Positions 34,986-42,505 of a stretch of 47,211 nucleotides of DNA are shown one piece after another. The DNA lies in NCBI GenBank assembly GCA_019247605.1, contig JAFBAS010000089.1, positions 1 through 47,211 of the forward strand. The letters are read 5' to 3'. The first letter of the stretch is position 1. Every line of letters begins with the position of its first letter. The notes under the pieces are model-generated. The model was not told the origin of the DNA and did not search any database. It was given only the letters and a program-made list of their open reading frames with translations. This DNA comes from Hyphomicrobiales bacterium. Lineage in GTDB: Bacteria > Pseudomonadota > Alphaproteobacteria > Rhizobiales > Beijerinckiaceae. Position numbers and translations under genes: made by a program.

Positions 34986-35981
34986 ATGGCCAATCGCGAC
35001 ATTCTGGCCATCGGGACCTCTGCCGGGGGATTCGAGGCCTTGCGCTTCCTTGCAAGGGAGTTTCCGCCCGACTTGCCCGCCTCGGTCCTCTGCGTCATCC
35101 ATATGCCGAGCCATTATAACTCCTCGCTCGACGCCATTCTCACGCAGGAAGGTCCCCTCCCCGCGAGCTTCGCGAAGGACGGCGAGAATCTGGAGACGGC
35201 TCATATTTATATCGGCCCTCCCGCCTCGCACCTCATCGTCTGCGGCGATCGCGTTCAACTGGGAAACGGGCCTCGCGAAAACCATTCGCGGCCCTCGATC
35301 GACCCTCTGTTTCGCTCGACCGCCTTGTGCTGCGGGTCGCGAGCCATCGGGGTTGTTCTCACCGGCACTCTCGGGGACGGAGCCTCCGGGCTTGCGACCC
35401 TCAAGCGGTGCGGCGGCATCACGGTGGTGCAGGATCCCAGCGACGCGGCGTTCCCGGAAATGCCGGCAACGGCATTGGATCGTGCACAACCGGATCATGT
35501 GACGAGCCTCAGGGGCATGCCGGCGCTGCTCCAAAAGCTGGTCAACTCGCCGGCCGGCCCGCCGACGCCCGTGCCCGATGAGATCAGATATGAGGTCGGC
35601 GTCGCCAGAGGCGAAAAGATGAACATGAAGGAAATGGACCGGATCGGGCGGCGCTCGGTTCTCGCCTGCCCGGATTGTCACGGCGTGATGTGGGAGATCG
35701 ATGACGGAGAGCTCATCCGCTACCGCTGCCATGTCGGCCACGCCTATACGGCGGAGTTGATGAGCTTGGCGATCGACGAGAATTTGTCGCGTGCCATGGC
35801 GAGCGCGCTGCGGGCACTCGACGAGCGGATCGCGCTCGCCGAAAAGCTCCGCCACCAGGCACAATCGGCCGGGCGTCAACACCTCGCCGAGGTCTGGGCC
35901 GGCCGAGAGAAGGAAGCCGCCGCGGAGGCGAAGATCATCCGCAACTCGATCGCACGCGTCGAGGAACTGACGCGAAAGTGA
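34986..35981 (+). CDS. CheB-like methylesterase with C-terminal zinc-ribbon-like domain
   Basis: A 331-residue protein without a receiver domain. Residues 5-190 form the CheB esterase with Ser12 (AIGTSAGG), His (CVIHMPSHY) and Asp (GTLGDGASG). A C-terminal region has a C-x2-C...C-x2-H pattern (ACPDCHG and YRCHVGHAY, about 226-253), then a helical tail. This form is frequent in Hyphomicrobiales outside flagellar operons. The ATG at 34986 has CGGAG 6 nt upstream; earlier in-frame ATGs (34944, 34980) lack a good site. It is divergent from the large CheB-CheR kinase, so two CheB domains are encoded side by side. Confidence 0.8.
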   Translation: MANRDILAIGTSAGGFEALRFLAREFPPDLPASVLCVIHMPSHYNSSLDAILTQEGPLPASFAKDGENLETAHIYIGPPASHLIVCGDRVQLGNGPRENHSRPSIDPLFRSTALCCGSRAIGVVLTGTLGDGASGLATLKRCGGITVVQDPSDAAFPEMPATALDRAQPDHVTSLRGMPALLQKLVNSPAGPPTPVPDEIRYEVGVARGEKMNMKEMDRIGRRSVLACPDCHGVMWEIDDGELIRYRCHVGHAYTAELMSLAIDENLSRAMASALRALDERIALAEKLRHQAQSAGRQHLAEVWAGREKEAAAEAKIIRNSIARVEELTRK

Positions 35982-35993
35982 GAGCCGGCGTCG

Positions 35994-36134
35994 TGTCTCC
36001 CCCGGCGAGGCTCGCGACGCGAGTCTCGGGAAGGGTGTCCAGGGGGCGGGGTGAAACTTGGGTTCCCTTCCCCTCGCGGCCTGGGCCGCTCGGCCGGGAA
36101 TGACACCCTCGCGTCATGTCTCCCCCGGCGAGGC
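35994..36134. repeat. 18-bp direct repeat with hairpin, intergenic
   Basis: TGTCTCCCCCGGCGAGGC occurs exactly at 35994-36011 and 36117-36134, a period of 123 bp. The first copy leads into a long hairpin (arms CGAGGCTCGCG and CGCGAGTCTCG, 36006-36028) just after the cheB stop. The interval also carries CGGCCGGGAATGACAC, the reverse complement of a block at the right edge of the window (about 47180-47200). There is no T-run. Confidence 0.6.
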
Positions 36135-36178
36135 CCGCGGCGTTTCGGCTCGCCTGCCGAGCCACGTCACCGGCCATC

Positions 36179-36538
36179 TCATGCCAGCGCCGCCTGGTAA
36201 GCCCGCGGATCGAAACCGACGAGAAGTCGCGTGCCCAGATCGAGCACGGGCCGCTTAATCATCGAGGGCTGGGCGAGCATGAGCGCCGTCGCTTTTGACT
36301 CGTCGATATCCCTACGTTCCGCTTCCGGGAGCTTGCGGAAAGTCGTTCCGGCACGGTTGAGAAGCATCTCCCAGCCCACCGCGCGCGCCCAGGCTTCGAG
36401 GCGCTCGCGCGCGATGCCTTGCGTTTTGTAGTCGTGAAATTCATAAGCCACGCCACGGCCATCGAGCCACGCGCGTGCTTTCTTCATCGTGTCGCAATTC
36501 TTGATTCCGTAGATCGTGATCGGCTTTCCGGCTGCCAT
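36179..36538 (-). CDS. ArsC/Spx-family thioredoxin-fold protein
   Basis: A 119-residue protein of the YffB/ArsC-like group. The start ITIYGIKNCDTMKKARAWLD carries a single cysteine and not a CxxC pair; FHDYKTQGI, FRKLPEAERRDI and PSMIKRPVLD match the family. True arsenate reductases keep extra arginines around RPV; the local role (thiol reduction or regulation) cannot be decided. The ATG at 36538 has AAGGAG upstream. It stands alone, divergent from the DUF1989 gene. Confidence 0.8.
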   Translation of the reverse strand: MAAGKPITIYGIKNCDTMKKARAWLDGRGVAYEFHDYKTQGIARERLEAWARAVGWEMLLNRAGTTFRKLPEAERRDIDESKATALMLAQPSMIKRPVLDLGTRLLVGFDPRAYQAALA

Positions 36539-36685
36539 CGTGAACTCCTTGCGTTCTCAATTTTCCTGCCATGGAGGCGGTCGGTTCGCCACCCGCCACT
36601 CGCGTCAGCGCTGCTTTCCTGTCGACAATCGTCGAGCTCGACACATAGATGCGCCCGTCCTCAACCTCGACGAAAGGATGCCGCA

Positions 36686-37546
36686 ATGAGAGATTCGCCC
36701 GAGACCACGCCGCCGCCGGACGCGAAGGCAAGGCGCGCCGCCGTTCCTGTGAGGGTCTACACGGGCGAGGGCTTCCCGCGCTTCGACCCGGAGTTCTACC
36801 GCAAGGCGAGATCGGGGGCGCGGAAGATCGCCGAGGTGGTCGTTCCGCCGAGAGATGCGCGCTGTTTCCACGCGCCCGCGGGCCACTTCTTTCGTATCGA
36901 GAGCGTCGAGGGGCCGCAGGTCGGCGACCTCAACCTCTGGAACGCCCATGACCTTTCCGAACGCTTCTTCAGCGGCAAGACGCGGGCCATCCACGCGACG
37001 CATGTATCGACAGGCGATCGGCTGTGGAGCGCGCTCCCTTATCTGCGCCCGATGGCGACGATCACGGCCGACACGCTCGACTGGTACGGCTGGGACGCGG
37101 ATGGCGCGGGCGTGCACGACATCATCGGCACGCGCTGCGACCCTTACACCAACCTCCTGCTCAACGGCTCGGAATACCACCATTGCTGCCACTCGAACCT
37201 GACGCGGGCGCTCGCGCAGGACAGGAAAATCCCGCTCGAGGAAGCCGAAAAGCACGTCCACGACGTGATGAACGTCTTCATGTGCACGGGCTATTCGCGC
37301 GACACGCATGAGTATTTCATGAAGGCAAGCCCCGTGCGCCCCGGCGACTTCATCGAGTTCTTCGCCGAGATCGATCTCATCGGGGCGCTCTCCGCTTGCC
37401 CCGGAGGCGATTGCGGCGCCAGTCATTCGAGCGACATGGCGAAATGCCACCCGCTCAAAGTCGAGATCTATCGTCCGCGCGAGGGCGCGCTTCAAGGCTG
37501 GCGCTCGCCTGCGCCAAGCGGGTATTCGCGAAGCCATGGAGTGTGA
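36686..37546 (+). CDS. DUF1989 (urea carboxylase-associated) family protein
   Basis: A 286-residue cytoplasmic protein. Conserved family segments are HFFRIESVEGPQVGDLNLWN, DIIGTRCDPYTN, HHCCHSNL and VFMCTGYS, ending with SACPGGDC. The cysteines and histidines suggest a metal or thiol site. Family members usually accompany urea carboxylase/allophanate hydrolase or guanidine-use genes, but no such genes lie nearby, so its role here is open. The ATG at 36686 follows AAAGGA. The C-terminal 20 residues are variable. Confidence 0.75.
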   Translation: MRDSPETTPPPDAKARRAAVPVRVYTGEGFPRFDPEFYRKARSGARKIAEVVVPPRDARCFHAPAGHFFRIESVEGPQVGDLNLWNAHDLSERFFSGKTRAIHATHVSTGDRLWSALPYLRPMATITADTLDWYGWDADGAGVHDIIGTRCDPYTNLLLNGSEYHHCCHSNLTRALAQDRKIPLEEAEKHVHDVMNVFMCTGYSRDTHEYFMKASPVRPGDFIEFFAEIDLIGALSACPGGDCGASHSSDMAKCHPLKVEIYRPREGALQGWRSPAPSGYSRSHGV

Positions 37547-37756
37547 GGCAAGCGCTCAGGCCGGGACGCGAGCTCGAGGGCGAATTCGCGCCTTTTGATT
37601 CTCGCCCCTAAACACCTTCGCACAAACGAGGCGATGTCATTTCCGGCGAAGCTCGCATTTTTTAAGGTTCTCGTTAGAGTTCGCAACCCTCCCCTTTCTT
37701 AGAGTTGGCGAAACTGCTAACTCATAGGCCGACGCCAAGCCTAAGGGGATGGGAGC

Positions 37757-40264
37757 ATGGCAAAGGGAACCGGCCTGACGCGCGAGGCGCGTGCGAAGCG
37801 GCATTGGCTCGGCGCCGCGTCGCTTGCGGCGATGTTGGCGGGAGTGGGGCCGGCATGGGCGGATAACTGCTTCACTACGAGCGGGAACCCTTTCCTCACC
37901 GGTTTCGCCAATGGAACGGGCCGACAGACCCATTGCGGCACCGAGCCGGGGTTCACGATCCAGTCGCCGTCCGTCGACCAGAATGGGGATGGATTGCCCA
38001 TCTTTTTCATGATGGGCGCCGATACGGTCAACGGGAACGTCATCCTGGCGCCGGGCTCCGTTCTCGAGAATCTCGGAATCAGTGGGGCGCCGGCGGCCGT
38101 CCAAGCTCAGATCGTGGGGTTCAATCTCGCCCACGGACTGCCGGCGATCTTTCCGGGAGCAATTCCTGGTGGGCTTGTCATCACCCAATCGAGCATCGCC
38201 GGATTTGTCGAGAACGCCGGGAACATCCATGGCCTTCTCATCAACACGACAGGCGCGGGTCCGTTCCAGGGCGAGCGGGAACCGGCCACGAACGGAATCC
38301 TGATCACCCGCACGGTTCTCTCCGGCCCCGCGGCCGGCATCATCAACAGCGGGCTCATACAGCTCAGCTCCGGCCCGGCCGATTTCGCCCAATTCACCAA
38401 TCACGGCCCCCTCGCGATCACAGGGATTACGCTGAACGGCAGCACGCTCACGGGCGACATCACGAACTCGGGCACCATCATGGCGAGTGCCACCTCGGCC
38501 GCGAAGGGGGTGAGCGCGAAGGGCATCGTGCTCGGCGGCGGGCCGGATTTCGGGCGCACACTCGCGCCGATGAATTTCACCGGGAACATCGTCAATTCCG
38601 GCACGCTCGCGATCTCGGCGGATGGGGCCGGGGTTTCGGCCACGGGCATCGAGGTGGACGCAGCCGCCGGCACGACCCATGCGAGGATCATGAACACCGG
38701 CGTCATCACCGTCGTCGGCACGAATGGGGCGACGAGCGTCGGCATCAAGGCCTCGACGCCCATCACGGGTGGAATCGTCAACACCGGAACCATCATCGCG
38801 GCGACGGCGGCGATCGATCTGACGCAGGAAACGGGCGGCTCGACGAGCATCACGCAAGCGGGCGGCCTCATCGGCGGCAATATTCTCGGGGGCGGCGCCG
38901 ACACCCTCACGGTCAGTGGCGGCACGCTCGCGCTTGCCGCGACCAACAAGGTGAACGGGCTTTCGAGTTTCACGCAAGGCGCCGGCGGCACCTTGGCCCT
39001 CCAGGTTACGCCGAGCACGGCGCCCGGCGCCTTCCCGACGATCCATGCCGGCACGATCACGCTCGGCGGCACGCTGCAGGTCTTGCCGACGGGCGTGCTC
39101 GCCAATTACGCGAACGGGGTGACCTTCAAGGACGTGTTCAGCGCCTCGACGCCGATCACCGGAAGCTTCGCCGCGATCACCACCTCGATCCCGCTGCTCG
39201 CGGCCTCCGTGACGCCGGACACGGCGGACGCCTTCAACCTCGTGCTCGGGCTCGACCGGCAAGCGCTCGCCGCGAGCGCGCAGGATCTCACGCAAAGCCT
39301 GCATTTCGGCCTCGACGCGTCGCGCACGCTGATCGGCACGGTGCAGGACCGCCTTGTGATCGGTGAGGATTACGATGGCGGCATCGCGCTCGGCGACGGC
39401 TCGCCCTTGGCGAACGGGCAACTGCAAAAGCCGGAGCGCGGTGGGGTCTGGGGGCGCGCTTATGGCGTCGTCGGCAACGCCTCGGCTTCCGGCGCCGCGC
39501 CGTCCTATCAGACGAATGGGGCAGGCTTCATCGCCGGTGCCGATTGGAAAGCGACGCCGAACTGGCTCATCGGCGTCGCCGCGAATTATGCCGCGAGCTC
39601 GCTCGATTTCGCGGATGCGGGCCACACCAATGTCGCGACCTATCAGGGCGCGCTCTACACCGGCTGGAACAGCGGGGCGTGGTATGCGACGGGCATCGCG
39701 GGCTTCGGCGTGAACGCCTTCGGCACCACGCGCCAGCTCGCGGCCCTCGGCTTGCCCGGCTCGGCCACGAGCAGCCCCAACGGGCAAACCTATTCAAGCT
39801 ATGCCGAGACCGGGTATCGCTTCTCGCAACAAGGGTTCGCCGTCACGCCCTATGCGGGCCTTGGATATATCCACACGCACATCAATGCCTTCACCGAGAC
39901 CGGCGGCTTCGGCGCGCTCGCGGTCAACGGCGCCTCGAGCGATTCCTTGGCGACCGATCTCGGCGTGCGCTTCACGACGAGCCTCTCGATCGCGGGCCTC
40001 AACCCGATCCTGCCCGAGCTGAAGCTCGGCTGGCGGCACGAATTCCTCGACGCGGCGCAGACCATTACCGCGAGCCTCGCCGGGCTCCCCGGCAGCAACT
40101 TCAGCGTGATCGGGACGAATTTCGGGCGTGAGAGCGCCCTCGTCGGTCTCGGGGCGACGCAAGCGCTCGGGAGTTCGGCGCGTCTCTTCGTGGCCTATGA
40201 CGGCCAATTCTCGCGCAAGCTCAACGAGCACGTCTTCACGGCCGGCTTCAAGGCCAGCTTTTGA
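37757..40264 (+). CDS. Autotransporter (type V secretion) outer-membrane protein
   Basis: An 835-residue surface protein. The signal peptide has core WLGAASLAAMLAGVGPAWA. The passenger (about 37-545) has repetitive beta-helix segments with recurring motifs such as GDITNSGTI, GNIVNSGTL, ARIMNTGVI and GGIVNTGTI, spaced 30-50 residues apart. The autotransporter beta-barrel (about 555-835) starts near RGGVWGRAYGVVG and ends KASF with a terminal phenylalanine, the usual BAM-recognition end. No protease or lipase triad is evident, so adhesion is more likely than catalysis. GGGAG lies just before the ATG, and two TTAGAGTT motifs lie 50-80 nt upstream. Confidence 0.9.
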   Translation: MAKGTGLTREARAKRHWLGAASLAAMLAGVGPAWADNCFTTSGNPFLTGFANGTGRQTHCGTEPGFTIQSPSVDQNGDGLPIFFMMGADTVNGNVILAPGSVLENLGISGAPAAVQAQIVGFNLAHGLPAIFPGAIPGGLVITQSSIAGFVENAGNIHGLLINTTGAGPFQGEREPATNGILITRTVLSGPAAGIINSGLIQLSSGPADFAQFTNHGPLAITGITLNGSTLTGDITNSGTIMASATSAAKGVSAKGIVLGGGPDFGRTLAPMNFTGNIVNSGTLAISADGAGVSATGIEVDAAAGTTHARIMNTGVITVVGTNGATSVGIKASTPITGGIVNTGTIIAATAAIDLTQETGGSTSITQAGGLIGGNILGGGADTLTVSGGTLALAATNKVNGLSSFTQGAGGTLALQVTPSTAPGAFPTIHAGTITLGGTLQVLPTGVLANYANGVTFKDVFSASTPITGSFAAITTSIPLLAASVTPDTADAFNLVLGLDRQALAASAQDLTQSLHFGLDASRTLIGTVQDRLVIGEDYDGGIALGDGSPLANGQLQKPERGGVWGRAYGVVGNASASGAAPSYQTNGAGFIAGADWKATPNWLIGVAANYAASSLDFADAGHTNVATYQGALYTGWNSGAWYATGIAGFGVNAFGTTRQLAALGLPGSATSSPNGQTYSSYAETGYRFSQQGFAVTPYAGLGYIHTHINAFTETGGFGALAVNGASSDSLATDLGVRFTTSLSIAGLNPILPELKLGWRHEFLDAAQTITASLAGLPGSNFSVIGTNFGRESALVGLGATQALGSSARLFVAYDGQFSRKLNEHVFTAGFKASF

Positions 40265-40358
40265 GCGGCGCAGCGCGCCGTGACGAGCGCGGGCTGCGTC
40301 GAAGGTGAGCGCCGGGTTCGTATTGAGAGCTGGCGAGCATCGCGAGAACGAGGCCCAA

Positions 40359-40829
40359 ATGCGCGTGAGAGCCGCTCAACCCGAGGACATGGAAGCCGTT
40401 TCCGCAATGGCGCGGGCGCTCGCGGCGCATCTTGAAGACCCAGACCCCGGAGGCGACGCGGACGCGCTCATCCGGAGCGGCTTTGGTTCCGAGCGCTGGT
40501 TCGAGTGCCTGGTGGCGGAGACGGATGACGCATTGGTCGGCTTTGCGCTCGCCTGTCGCCGATATGAGGCGCATATGGGGCGTCGTAGTCTCTGGATCGG
40601 CGATCTTTACGTGTCCCCCAATGCGCGGCGCACGGGCGCCGCGCGGGCCTTGCTGTTGGCCCTGGCCGACCGCGCCCAACTGCTCGGATGCACGCACATC
40701 ACATGGGAGCTTTGGCGCAAGAACGAGCTCGCTCGGGCCTTTTATGCCGAGCTCGGCGCGCGCGAAGATGACGAGGTGGCGCCGATGGCGATGGCGATCG
40801 GCGATCTCACGGCGCAGCTTCGCGGGTGA
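40359..40829 (+). CDS. GNAT-family N-acetyltransferase
   Basis: A 156-residue acetyl-CoA-dependent transferase. The N-terminal strand (MRVRAAQPEDMEAVSAMARAL), the central WIGDLYVSPNARRTGAARALLLAL with the R/Q-x-x-G-x-A-like CoA-binding turn, and WELWRKNELARAFYAELGA near the end fit the fold. The substrate is unknown. The ATG at 40359 has GAGG 6 nt upstream and is preferred to a GTG at 40305. Confidence 0.8.
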   Translation: MRVRAAQPEDMEAVSAMARALAAHLEDPDPGGDADALIRSGFGSERWFECLVAETDDALVGFALACRRYEAHMGRRSLWIGDLYVSPNARRTGAARALLLALADRAQLLGCTHITWELWRKNELARAFYAELGAREDDEVAPMAMAIGDLTAQLRG

Positions 40830-40868
40830 GCGGTTGCGGCGCGCGGTCCATGTCTGGTTCGCGAGCCG

Positions 40869-41414
40869 TTACCTCGAGTCCGGTCGCGAACTCTCGCCAG
40901 GATAGGTGATCGTGCCGTCTCGGCGCAGCTTCGCGCTGGGCGTCATCGTCGCCTCTTCGAACTGCGCCCTGCCGAGGATGTGCACCACGTGCTCACCCTG
41001 GGCGACCAGGTAATCGGCGATGATGCGCCTGTGGCAGCGCCACCAGACCGCCTCGGCGCACATGATTGCGGATCGGCGCTGGCGACCCCGATCTCGCAGT
41101 CGCGTGAGCCCCGAAGCAAACGGCGCCGTCAGCGCGTAATCCGCATAATTTCGAAAGCCGCGCACTCGCCAATAGGCGTTTGGCGAAGGTTCGGCGAGGT
41201 GAGCCTTTCCACGTAGGCCACCAAGTTCGGCGATGTGCTCGTAAGCGATCCGCCACGCCGCCAAACTTTCGGAGAGGCTTTCCCAATTGAATTGCGGATT
41301 GGCGCGCGAGCGCGTCATTGACCTCACATCGACCACGAGCTCGACGCCGTGCTCCTGAAGAAGCTCGACGAATTCGATGATCGTCCTGGTCGAATGACCT
41401 ATGGTGAAAAAAAT
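40869..41414 (-). CDS. DUF488 family protein with non-standard start
   Basis: About 181 residues if begun at 41414. The first ordinary start codon in frame is GTG at 41336 (155 residues), but the frame stays open upstream and encodes the family's invariant N-terminus, FFTIGHSTRTIIEFVELLQE, before VVDVRS. The next stop upstream is a TAA only about 30 nt beyond, and no ATG, GTG or TTG lies between. ATT at 41414, 11 nt after GAGGAG, is the best candidate start; ACG and GTC also lie near the site. The rest is typical: RGFRNYADYAL, CAEAVWWRCHRRIIADYL. The function of the family is not established. Confidence 0.7.
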   Translation of the reverse strand: MFFTIGHSTRTIIEFVELLQEHGVELVVDVRSMTRSRANPQFNWESLSESLAAWRIAYEHIAELGGLRGKAHLAEPSPNAYWRVRGFRNYADYALTAPFASGLTRLRDRGRQRRSAIMCAEAVWWRCHRRIIADYLVAQGEHVVHILGRAQFEEATMTPSAKLRRDGTITYPGESSRPDSR

Positions 41415-41499
41415 ACTCGTGACCGCTCCTCGATGTGAGCCACCCCCTTATCCAGGGCTTGGCGCGCAAGGCCACGCGCGCCAGCCGCCCTTCGCCTGA

Positions 41500-41964
41500 T
41501 CAGAACTTCTTCGGTGGCAGGATGACAGATCCCGTCTCCAAGAGCGATTTCAGGTTGGAAAGAATCTGCGGCCATCCGCCGGAGACAGCGCCGATGAGCT
41601 TTGAGCCTTCGCGCTCGATGCTGTGCGTGACCGTGAGCTTCACGGTCTCGCCCGCCGCGGGTTCGATCTCCATCACGCAGAGCGACCAGCCTTCCTCTTT
41701 CAATTCGGGGCGGAATTCGTTGCGCCAGCGGATGGCGAGACGCTTGCCCGGATCGAACTCGACGATCTCGCCCGTGTCGGCAACCCGGCCATCCGGCAAG
41801 ACGAGCTTCCAAGCGCCGCCGACTTTCCATTCCGCGTCGGGACGAGCGCCGAGCCAATATTTCTGCGCGAAGTCCGCGCTCGCCAGGGCGGACCACAATT
41901 TCTCCGCCGTCGTGCGGATGTAGGTCACGTAGACGAAGCTGCTTTTTGGTGCATCGGTCATCAT
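41500..41964 (-). CDS. SRPBCC (AHSA1-type START-like) domain protein
   Basis: A 154-residue ligand-binding fold of the activator-of-Hsp90-like group: VYVTYIRTTAEKLWSALAS, FAQKYWLGARPDAEWKVGG and GGWPQILSNLKSLLETG are characteristic. Its ATG at 41964 overlaps the ArsR stop (ATGA). ArsR-SRPBCC pairs are widespread; the bound ligand and role are unknown, but co-regulation by the upstream repressor is nearly certain. Confidence 0.85.
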   Translation of the reverse strand: MMTDAPKSSFVYVTYIRTTAEKLWSALASADFAQKYWLGARPDAEWKVGGAWKLVLPDGRVADTGEIVEFDPGKRLAIRWRNEFRPELKEEGWSLCVMEIEPAAGETVKLTVTHSIEREGSKLIGAVSGGWPQILSNLKSLLETGSVILPPKKF

Positions 41965-42287
41965 GCGTCTCCTTCGAGTTTGTGCTTGAGCGCGGCGAGC
42001 GCGCGCAATCGCGGACGTTCGAACTTGCTGATCCAGCGCTCCGCGATCGCGTTGATCGGAACGGGATTGAGGAAGTGCAGCTTCTCCCTTCCCTGTCGCT
42101 TCCACGAAACGAGATTTGCCTCCTCCAGAACCGCGAGATGCTTGGCGACGGCCTGGCGGCTCATCGCCAGGCCTTCACAAAGGTCGCCGAGCGTCTGCCC
42201 GTTCTTTCGGTGCAGCCGGTCGAGCAATCGCCGCCGGCTGGCGTCGGCCAAAGCGCGAAAAAGCGCGTCCTCGTTCATTTGCAACAT
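41961..42287 (-). CDS. ArsR-family repressor
   Basis: A 108-residue winged-helix protein: ALFRALADASRRRLLDRLHR, LAMSRQAVAKHLAVLEEANL and VSWKRQGREKLHFLNPVPI. It lacks the CxC metal site, so it is of the non-metal type that usually pairs with SRPBCC genes. The ATG at 42287 has AAAAGG upstream; the in-frame GTG at 42335 is rejected because the promoter -35 lies there. Probably autoregulatory through the inverted repeat over its promoter. Confidence 0.88.
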   Translation of the reverse strand: MLQMNEDALFRALADASRRRLLDRLHRKNGQTLGDLCEGLAMSRQAVAKHLAVLEEANLVSWKRQGREKLHFLNPVPINAIAERWISKFERPRLRALAALKHKLEGDA

Positions 42288-42297
42288 GGAACCTTTT

Positions 42298-42335
42298 GGT
42301 TGCCTTTTATATGCAACCTTCCGGTTACCTGTCAA
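42298..42335 (-). promoter_or_regulatory. Promoter and operator of the ArsR-SRPBCC operon
   Basis: Read on the minus strand: TTGACA (42335-42330), an 18-nt spacer and TATAAA (42311-42306), close to the sigma-70 consensus. An inverted repeat GGTTGC (42298-42303) and GCAACC (42313-42318) flanks the -10 box, an ideal place for repression by the ArsR dimer. Confidence 0.65.
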
Positions 42336-42359
42336 GCTCCGACGATCTGTGCCTGCCCC

Positions 42360-42434
42360 CTTCCTGACCTATGATGGCCAGTTCTCGTGCACGCTCAGCG
42401 AGCAGGCAGCAGGATTCAAGGCTGAGCTTTTGAG
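42360..42434 (+). pseudogene. Remnant of an autotransporter C-terminus
   Basis: This stretch aligns base by base with the last 78 nt of the autotransporter gene at 37757-40264 (about 80% identical, counted by eye, with one 6-nt gap). It still encodes FLTYDGQFSCTLSE against FVAYDGQFSRKLNE in the intact gene. One extra base before AGCTTTTGAG shifts the original end out of frame, and nothing upstream codes for a barrel. It appears to be the last trace of a second, decayed autotransporter. Confidence 0.65.
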
Positions 42435-42505
42435 ACTTGCACTCTCGGCGCGCGAAGACGTGGTGGGGCCCGTTCATCCGAGCCTCGTGATGGCTGCCTT
42501 GCGGT

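Noticed and set aside
37637-39787. 716-residue frame antisense to the autotransporter
   Set aside because: R/D/A-rich shadow; the plus-strand frame has a signal peptide, passenger repeats and a barrel.
40265-40358. Terminator after the autotransporter
   Set aside because: GC-rich self-complementary bits are present but there is no stable stem followed by a T-run.
40993-41475. Alternative frame with an ATG covering the start of the DUF488 gene
   Set aside because: It offers an ordinary start codon but in another frame without family similarity; it would need a frameshift in the T-run to join the DUF488 frame.
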